Of a stretch of 64,000 nt of DNA, positions 58,735 through 64,000 are shown in pieces. The notes below the pieces were generated by a model. That model ran no database searches, was not told the origin of the DNA, and saw only the letters and a list, made by a program, of their open reading frames with translations. Both the position numbers and the translations under genes were made by a program. Location: the NCBI RefSeq assembly GCF_026262505.1, contig NC_067205.1, positions 9,548,001 to 9,612,000 on the forward strand. Direction: 5' to 3'. This DNA comes from Trichomonas vaginalis G3. Taxonomy: Eukaryota; Parabasalia; Trichomonadida; Trichomonadidae. Each line of letters starts with the position of its first letter. Position 1 is the first letter of the stretch.

Positions 58735-59292
58735 TTAATGTTTGAAATGGATATAATAAAGTGAATGATGAAGGATTAACTGAAGGAGGAGGCGGTACTG
58801 TCGTTGGAGGTTTTGGTGTTGCAAGTGGTTTAATTTTATCTGCTTTGATTTTGGATTCATTCCCCCCTTCATTAATTCTGGATGTATTCTATTCATTTGT
58901 TTTAAATATGCTGTATATAAAGGTTTGATATACTTTCCCGCTTCGAGTTTATGTTGAAGGATGAATTCCAAAAGTTGATCTTCATTTAAAAGTCGGGTTG
59001 AATATGTTTTAACTAATGAATCATAAATTAAAGCTTGTGCTTCATTTATGAGCTGCTGAACGTCCAAACTTTTCTCTTTTGGCTTTTGCGGTTCAGGATT
59101 ATATAAATTATATAATTCATCAATATCTTTTTCAGTTAATACTTTATTTTTGAAATCTTTCAACTGTTTAAGTTGTGATTTACTTTTTCCCTTTGAATAT
59201 TTTCCTTCTTTAATATTCTCTCTTAAACGTTTAATTATTTTATCATGATATTTCAAAATTTCGTTTTTATAATACCGATAGTATTCATCCAT
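58735..59292 (-). CDS. Lysine-rich helical Polinton protein next to the integrase
   Basis: 185-residue frame, mostly charged helices (MDEYYRYYKNEILKYHDKII, then KGKSKSQLKQLKDFKNK, TEKDIDELYNLYNPEPQKP). No family motif. It lies upstream of the integrase on the same strand and could belong to the same transcription unit. The shared promoter-like motif TTTTTATATAA precedes an ATG slightly upstream at 59411. Confidence 0.4.
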   Translation of the reverse strand: MDEYYRYYKNEILKYHDKIIKRLRENIKEGKYSKGKSKSQLKQLKDFKNKVLTEKDIDELYNLYNPEPQKPKEKSLDVQQLINEAQALIYDSLVKTYSTRLLNEDQLLEFILQHKLEAGKYIKPLYTAYLKQMNRIHPELMKGGMNPKSKQIKLNHLQHQNLQRQYRLLLQLILHHSLYYIHFKH

Positions 59293-59407
59293 ATCATCAC
59301 CCGTTATATTTTCATCATTTTTTGAAGATATGCTTTTAAATCATAATAAGTAAGAAAATTTTGATTAAATACTAAATCATCAATTAAATTTTTTAAATCT
59401 ACGCTAT

Positions 59408-59632
59408 TCATTTATATAAAAATAAAATAAATTTAAGGGTGCCCGCCTCTTTGTCTCTTCTGTGCATTTCATTAAATAAATGGCATACAACATCCATTTT
59501 CACAACATACAGCTTAGTGTGTGCTCCTGTTAATGCAGTCTTACCAATTGTTAAGCGAGTCATTGACTCATTTTTAAGTTGTAAATTAATATTCTGACCA
59601 TCAAATATCACTTTATCATTTATTATATCCAA
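59408..59632 (-). CDS. Short Polinton ORF downstream of PolB
   Basis: Frame of 74 codons (MDIINDKVIFDGQNINLQLK) on the same strand as PolB, about 200 bp below its end. It has normal composition but no recognised motif. Spacer 59640-59834 has coding-like pieces including Cys-containing ones. Part of the fossil element. Confidence 0.35.
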   Translation of the reverse strand: MDIINDKVIFDGQNINLQLKNESMTRLTIGKTALTGAHTKLYVVKMDVVCHLFNEMHRRDKEAGTLKFILFLYK

Positions 59633-59834
59633 ATAATTTTTAGGTGTTAATTGCTTATTTTGTCTAAACTAACACCTTTTTTCATTTTTGTGCTATCGTT
59701 TTAAGGAGTCTTCACCAATCATTCCGTTGAATGATGTATAACATTTAGGACATAAAGCAACATGTTATCTACCTTGTTTCTCAATTGCTAAACCAATAAT
59801 TTTTTCTCATGTGCTTTTTCTTCAGCTTTATTCT

Positions 59835-62800
59835 TTAATTAGGTTTAAATTTCTCATCAAAACAAAAGAAATCAAAAGGTGCGAATTTGAAAATGTTTTT
59901 TATCATAAATTGTTTATCGGTTACAATCGCTTGAAATGCTTGAGTGTTAGGAAGACTTGGATCGCCAGCGATTGCCCAATAAGATGAATCAGTATCACCT
60001 TCAATGAAATGAAAACGATTAACATTCAAGCATTTATACATGAAATCATAAATGAAAACCAAATACCAGTATTTAGCATTATCTAAAGTGAAAAATGCCT
60101 CTTGTAAACATGTTTCACATCTATAAAATCTATCTTTGAGCATCACTTGATACATATCCTCTCCTATTTCTCTTATGTTTTTAAACTTATTTGACATACA
60201 TGCAACGCGTGCCTTTTGTGCATTCATTATTTTAGTCTGTGCGTAATTTTGTGTATTCATTGCATCGTAACCATATGATCCATTAAGTGAAATTTTGCAA
60301 AATAAACTTTTTCCTTTATTTCCTTCTAATTCAGCCTTTTGTCTTTCGTTCATAAATTTGTTCGCAAATTCATTAAAACAAGTATTTTTCGTAAATGTTA
60401 AAATTGATTGAATATCATCGATGATAAAATGAAATCTGTCTATTAGATACCAAAGATAATAAGAAGAAAATGGTTGATATTGGTTGTGTGTTGATGCTAA
60501 CTGAGTTAATTTTCTCTGTTTTTGGTCAACTGGTAGATTGTTTGATTTCATGTAATTATACATAAAACTGCCAATTGTTTTTTCATCTGTGATAATATCT
60601 AAGTTTCTTATTATCGGTAAAAAGTTAATGTAATCATTAATATACTTTTCATCAATGTGACCCTTTACTTCAGCCACGAATAAAGTATTTTTCTTTCTAA
60701 TAATTCCTAAAGCTTTTGCTTTCTTTGTTGCTGTATCACAAATTAAAACATCTTCTAATCTCCCCGGCATATACATTTTATGGTCAGTATATTGAATGAA
60801 ATCATGAGGATTAGATGAAAATGATGAAGGATATAATGAATTAAAGTCAACTCCAACGAAATGAGTCATGATGTTGGAAGTGTCCTCATTTGATACAGTT
60901 TTAGTTTCTGGATTATATGAAAGTTTATTAATATGGGTGATACCTTTAAGATTAACACGATGTTGAACATTAGAGAGACCACCAGTAATTCCATTACGGA
61001 GGATGTGATACGCTTCCACTGAATCTAAAGTCATTGGTAAATTATTTTTTAATGCATAATTTCTTAAATTGATTCTTAAACGTTGAACATCTTCATCTTT
61101 ATTTGATTTTACGACATTGCAATAACAACACATTAACTGACAATTTTCTTTGGTGTGTGGTTTTTCATTATCGATTCTATCCAATGTTGGTTTATTTGCA
61201 TATGTAAACGCTTTACCACACATTTTGCATTTAGATGAAAGGATTAAATCGTGATAATATTGAAAATCATCCATTGAAACATTGTTTTTGGTATCTCTTT
61301 TCGCTTTTTCATCTTGTTTCTTATATGATTCAATTTTATATTTCCAATACTTTTTCGTTAATTCAAAACTTGATTCCACATTTTCTTCTTCTGGATATGT
61401 TTCGTTAGGATTGAAGTTCTTATATGCTAACGCGTAACGAATCATTGATGCATTAGATGATAATGAAAGATTATGAAGCATATCAATTTTATAAACAAAT
61501 GTTTCTTCAATAATTTTATCAATTGGGTCAATCATAATTTCAACATCTTTATTGCAATAATGAATAAAATATTCTAATCTATTCTCAAAATTTTTAGCAT
61601 CATTGAGATATATTTGATAATCACTATCTGATATAGTTTCTTGTGTTAATGCTGAATAAAATGAATCTTGAGTGAATGGTTCCTCTTTATATAATTCATC
61701 TTCGTAATTCTCCCATGTGATGAATTGATATGGGAAGAATGATTTAATACGTGTTTTATTGTTTCCGAAATCTTGAGTAAATTGGTCTAATGTTCCACCC
61801 GCTATATAATTTCTGATGTCAATAAATCTCAATTCATATGGAACGTTTGTTTTCTTTACAATGATTTGCTTAAATTGAGAAGAAGAACCCAGCATTGATT
61901 TTATCTTCCATTTTGCAGTATTTAAATCACGAAGAATTAAATTTAAATCAAACTTTCCCGAATTAAAACCTATGATATTCACTTTATTGAATTCCTCATC
62001 TAAAAGCTCTTTCATTGCTTCCTTCTGTTTCTCATTTAATGTATGGGACAAAGTCCCCACCGTTTGTGGCTTCATTAATTCTTCATATTGTTTAATATTT
62101 GATTTAGCAACTAATGAACAGGTTGAAAATAAAAATTCAATCCAATCAGAGATGAACGAATCACTTGATGTTAAGCAAAAATTCCTCGTAAATGTTTTAT
62201 CGTTTAATTTAACCGTTGATGATACCATGAATGGTTTTAAGTAAGCGTTCAAAGTTGCACACTCAGAAAGTTGTAATTCTTCTTTAGTCTCTAATGTTTC
62301 GAAGTCAAAAGTAATATAATATCTTGTCGGTTGATAATATTCCTGCAAATTATGAGCTAATAACCACTGATATATCTTCTGTTTCGTAATATGTGGTGCA
62401 TATGGTTGCTGTGTCTTTTGCAATTGAACGTCTTGAATTAATCTTCCATTATTTTCTTTACATTTCTCACAATGTTTTAAAAATCTTCTTTGGTTTTTCC
62501 TTTCTGGATCATCACGGATAGAATATACTTCTTCTTTGCAAAAGGGGCAAACTTTATATCCTGTGAGTGCTTCAACGTCTGTTATTCTGTCAGCGTGAAG
62601 TTTTCCACATGGACTCTGTGTTAATAAAATATTTACTGTTTCAAATTCTGGATCTATCATTATTGATTCCACTAATGGAAAGTCTACCTTGTTAATGTCT
62701 ACGTCTTCTGGTTGAGGGTCACAATAATAAAAATCAATATTAACGTTTAACATTCTTGCTAACCTCTCACTTTCTGATGAAATGTCAAATCCTTCATATG

Positions 62801-62939
62801 CATCTATGGCTTCATTTAAATAACTTCTACGAGTTTTAGGATTAACACCATCAGGAATGTTATAGAAGCGTTTAAATAACCTTCTACCTTCGGCTCTTAT
62901 TTGATTATCATTCATTTTAGCTGTTCCATTTTTGTTCAT
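59835..62939 (-). CDS. Polinton family-B DNA polymerase with HNH insert
   Basis: 1034 residues on the minus strand. Near residues 130-155 lies a Cys4-type zinc knuckle (CPFCKEEV...CEKC). The exonuclease motif is YYITFDFETLE (~208). Polymerase motifs: A in GVDFNSLYPSSF (~693), B in KISLNGSYGYDA (~885), C in EGDTDSSYWAI (~980). Between exonuclease and palm, at about 572-625, is an in-frame HNH/treble-clef unit (CKMCGKAF, LDRIDNEKPHTKENCQL, CCYCNVVKSNKD). Polinton PolB is protein-primed in known cases. ATG at 62939 follows the exact shared promoter-like motif. Confidence 0.8.
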   Translation of the reverse strand: MNKNGTAKMNDNQIRAEGRRLFKRFYNIPDGVNPKTRRSYLNEAIDAYEGFDISSESERLARMLNVNIDFYYCDPQPEDVDINKVDFPLVESIMIDPEFETVNILLTQSPCGKLHADRITDVEALTGYKVCPFCKEEVYSIRDDPERKNQRRFLKHCEKCKENNGRLIQDVQLQKTQQPYAPHITKQKIYQWLLAHNLQEYYQPTRYYITFDFETLETKEELQLSECATLNAYLKPFMVSSTVKLNDKTFTRNFCLTSSDSFISDWIEFLFSTCSLVAKSNIKQYEELMKPQTVGTLSHTLNEKQKEAMKELLDEEFNKVNIIGFNSGKFDLNLILRDLNTAKWKIKSMLGSSSQFKQIIVKKTNVPYELRFIDIRNYIAGGTLDQFTQDFGNNKTRIKSFFPYQFITWENYEDELYKEEPFTQDSFYSALTQETISDSDYQIYLNDAKNFENRLEYFIHYCNKDVEIMIDPIDKIIEETFVYKIDMLHNLSLSSNASMIRYALAYKNFNPNETYPEEENVESSFELTKKYWKYKIESYKKQDEKAKRDTKNNVSMDDFQYYHDLILSSKCKMCGKAFTYANKPTLDRIDNEKPHTKENCQLMCCYCNVVKSNKDEDVQRLRINLRNYALKNNLPMTLDSVEAYHILRNGITGGLSNVQHRVNLKGITHINKLSYNPETKTVSNEDTSNIMTHFVGVDFNSLYPSSFSSNPHDFIQYTDHKMYMPGRLEDVLICDTATKKAKALGIIRKKNTLFVAEVKGHIDEKYINDYINFLPIIRNLDIITDEKTIGSFMYNYMKSNNLPVDQKQRKLTQLASTHNQYQPFSSYYLWYLIDRFHFIIDDIQSILTFTKNTCFNEFANKFMNERQKAELEGNKGKSLFCKISLNGSYGYDAMNTQNYAQTKIMNAQKARVACMSNKFKNIREIGEDMYQVMLKDRFYRCETCLQEAFFTLDNAKYWYLVFIYDFMYKCLNVNRFHFIEGDTDSSYWAIAGDPSLPNTQAFQAIVTDKQFMIKNIFKFAPFDFFCFDEKFKPN

Positions 62940-62958
62940 TTATGTAAGAATAAAAATT
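62940..62958 (-). promoter_or_regulatory. Promoter-like motif before the PolB ATG
   Basis: Read on the minus strand, TTTTTATTCTTACATAA directly precedes the ATG. It is identical to the motif at the first gene of the element (44152-44170), almost 19 kb away and on the opposite strand. Confidence 0.65.
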
Positions 62959-62989
62959 AAAAAATAAATAAAAATAAAATTTATTTTTT

Positions 62990-63022
62990 TAAAGTCCGAG
63001 ACTCAGAGAGTCCAGGGCTAAA
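62990..63022. repeat. GC-rich spacer motif between PolB and the next gene
   Basis: AAAGTCCGAGACTCAGAGAG followed by TCCAGGGCTAAAGTCC resembles the spacer at 44648-44725 (words AAGTCC, AGGGCT/GGGC, ACTTTAA). Probably the same class of boundary signal. Confidence 0.45.
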
Positions 63023-63752
63023 GTCCATAAAATGAATTAAGAACACATAAATTTTTATCATCTGCGACGTGACGAATACATTTTAATTTACTCAAGAATG
63101 CGTACCCTGATACATTAAATCTAATTCCTGTCTTATTTAATTTCACAACTTTGAAAAGGAATGTATGAATAGCTATAAAATGATGAGAAGATGTTTTATG
63201 AGTTGCTTCCATTTTTTCTGAAATAAATGAATAAATATAATGTTTATAAGTTTTCATATCTTTTATGTTCTTAATAACGAATGGTATAGACCTTTCAACT
63301 TCGTCTTCCTTCGGTGCTGTTCTTTCATATGAAACATTATTGGTATCTTCAATAATGAAACCACAATCGCATAAAATTTTATATGTACCAATTGTTTCTT
63401 TTGATATTTTATCTAACAAATCAAAAACTTTATCAACACCTGTACATTTATTTAAATAATAATTTGTGTAAATATCATGGTCTTCTTTCTTAATCGTATT
63501 TGTTGCATATGTTACATTTTTCAGTGCTTTTTTGAATTTTTCAGAATCAAGAGGAGGTGAAAGTAATATACATGGATAATCTCCATCGTCAATAAACTGA
63601 AGCTTATGTTTATGAATAAATTTTGTGCCTTCTTCTGAAAGTGTTTCATCAATATCACCATCTAATAAATTTTTAGTTGATTCCAAAAAGTAATTTTTAT
63701 ATCTTTCCTCATGTGATTTTTGAACTTCTGATTCTGAAGCTGGGATATTCAT
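63018..63752 (-). CDS. Polinton protein of unknown function, about 244 residues
   Basis: The ATG at 63752 (MNIPASESEVQKSHEERYKN) is the best start; a longer reading would need a TTG start. Mixed alpha/beta protein with QFIDDGDYPCILLSPPLDSE, YKILCDCGFIIEDTN and a basic C-terminal part. No recognised motif. Same strand as PolB and only about 80 bp upstream of it. Confidence 0.45.
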   Translation of the reverse strand: MNIPASESEVQKSHEERYKNYFLESTKNLLDGDIDETLSEEGTKFIHKHKLQFIDDGDYPCILLSPPLDSEKFKKALKNVTYATNTIKKEDHDIYTNYYLNKCTGVDKVFDLLDKISKETIGTYKILCDCGFIIEDTNNVSYERTAPKEDEVERSIPFVIKNIKDMKTYKHYIYSFISEKMEATHKTSSHHFIAIHTFLFKVVKLNKTGIRFNVSGYAFLSKLKCIRHVADDKNLCVLNSFYGL

Positions 63753-63774
63753 TAAACCCTCTACTTCATTCTCA

Positions 63775-64000
63775 TTATATTTTTTCAACTTCTCTTAATT
63801 CCTTAATTTTTTCATCTATTTCATCTCTTATTTTTTTCAGTCTTTCAATTTCAATTTCATCATATTCATCATCTTTAATTCGTTCTTCATAATATTCAGG
63901 GAAAACATTAGGTTCTTTAGGTTTTTCTTTTTCTTTAGATGTGGGATATAAGAAATTTATAACATCATCTTTATTTATTTTTCCATCATAATCAAATTCA
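63775..64000 (-). CDS. Partial acidic/coiled-coil ORF at the right edge
   Basis: A minus-strand frame enters from the right edge and stops at 63775. The visible 74 residues are charged and helical (EFDYDGKINKDDVINFLYPT, then KDDEYDEIEIERLKKIRDE). Too little is visible to name it. It overlaps the possible extended start of the next gene. Confidence 0.4.
   Translation of the reverse strand, partial: EFDYDGKINKDDVINFLYPTSKEKEKPKEPNVFPEYYEERIKDDEYDEIEIERLKKIRDEIDEKIKELREVEKI

Larger units (their letters stand above)
44152..64000. mobile_element. Polinton/Maverick element, at least 19.8 kb, running off the right edge
   Basis: Gene content in order: two small unknown genes, a small amphipathic/hydrophobic protein and an inverse copy of it, a capsid region, several structural-looking genes, a phage-type fibre, primase-helicase, then on the minus strand an integrase, PolB and a further unknown gene. 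This set (integrase + PolB + capsid) defines a Polinton/Maverick. Several genes share a promoter-like motif just before the ATG. Host genes end at about 43753, and the exact left end is unclear. It is broken, roughly six to ten breaks in the visible part, but most genes are still long, so it is of intermediate age. The element is different from the one at 1-5162. Confidence 0.85.

Overview
The window is AT-rich nuclear DNA from a parabasalid, most likely Trichomonas vaginalis or a close relative. I infer this from closely packed intronless genes, surface proteins of the Pmp (parallel beta-helix) type, DUF3447/ankyrin proteins, large Polinton/Maverick elements, and stop codons that often run into a TAAA, the trichomonad poly(A) signal. 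No database search was possible; all family names come from motifs read in the sequence.

Layout. (1) 1-5162: the end of one Polinton (capsid gene, an 885-residue coiled-coil protein and a repeat-rich tail), which ends in a T run beside the cut remains of a host ankyrin gene. (2) 5165-21058: host genes and relics. These are a broken Pmp-like membrane protein, a PUF6/PUM3-type RNA-binding protein, a BTB-like relic, a coiled-coil acidic protein whose 3' end is tandemly copied, a DUF3447/ankyrin protein, ribosomal protein eL13, a multipass membrane protein, a thioredoxin-fold secretory protein without CxxC, and a His-rich/acidic protein. (3) 21059-28147: gene-poor and repeat-rich. A 3.75-kb TTAA-flanked element has inserted into a small host gene, and it carries a 1.1-kb minisatellite and a nested 0.7-kb element with 9-bp target duplications. 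(4) 28148-31069: two coiled-coil genes distantly related to the one at 11950-13332. (5) 31510-43753: a cluster of six discoidin-like genes, interrupted by a 3.9-kb IS481-like transposon with very long inverted repeats and by a second Pmp-like gene with an STPH-repeat stalk. A tRNA-Thr(UGU) lies at 42820-42891. (6) about 44150-64000: a second, unrelated Polinton (capsid, small hydrophobic protein, phage-type fibre, primase-helicase, integrase, PolB with an HNH insert), running off the right edge.

Most notable: the right Polinton pairs an archaeo-eukaryotic-type primase/SF3 helicase with a family-B polymerase. The primase-helicase gene is flanked by inverted arrays of iteron-like GTGACCTG repeats, and several genes across the element share one promoter-like motif directly at the ATG. 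The IS481-like element has TGT ends, a 15-bp target duplication and a near-complete DDE frame. Four host frames and that transposase each carry one isolated in-frame stop in an otherwise continuous frame. The Polintons are treated as fossils: both are broken to some extent, the left one with about one visible break and the right one with several.
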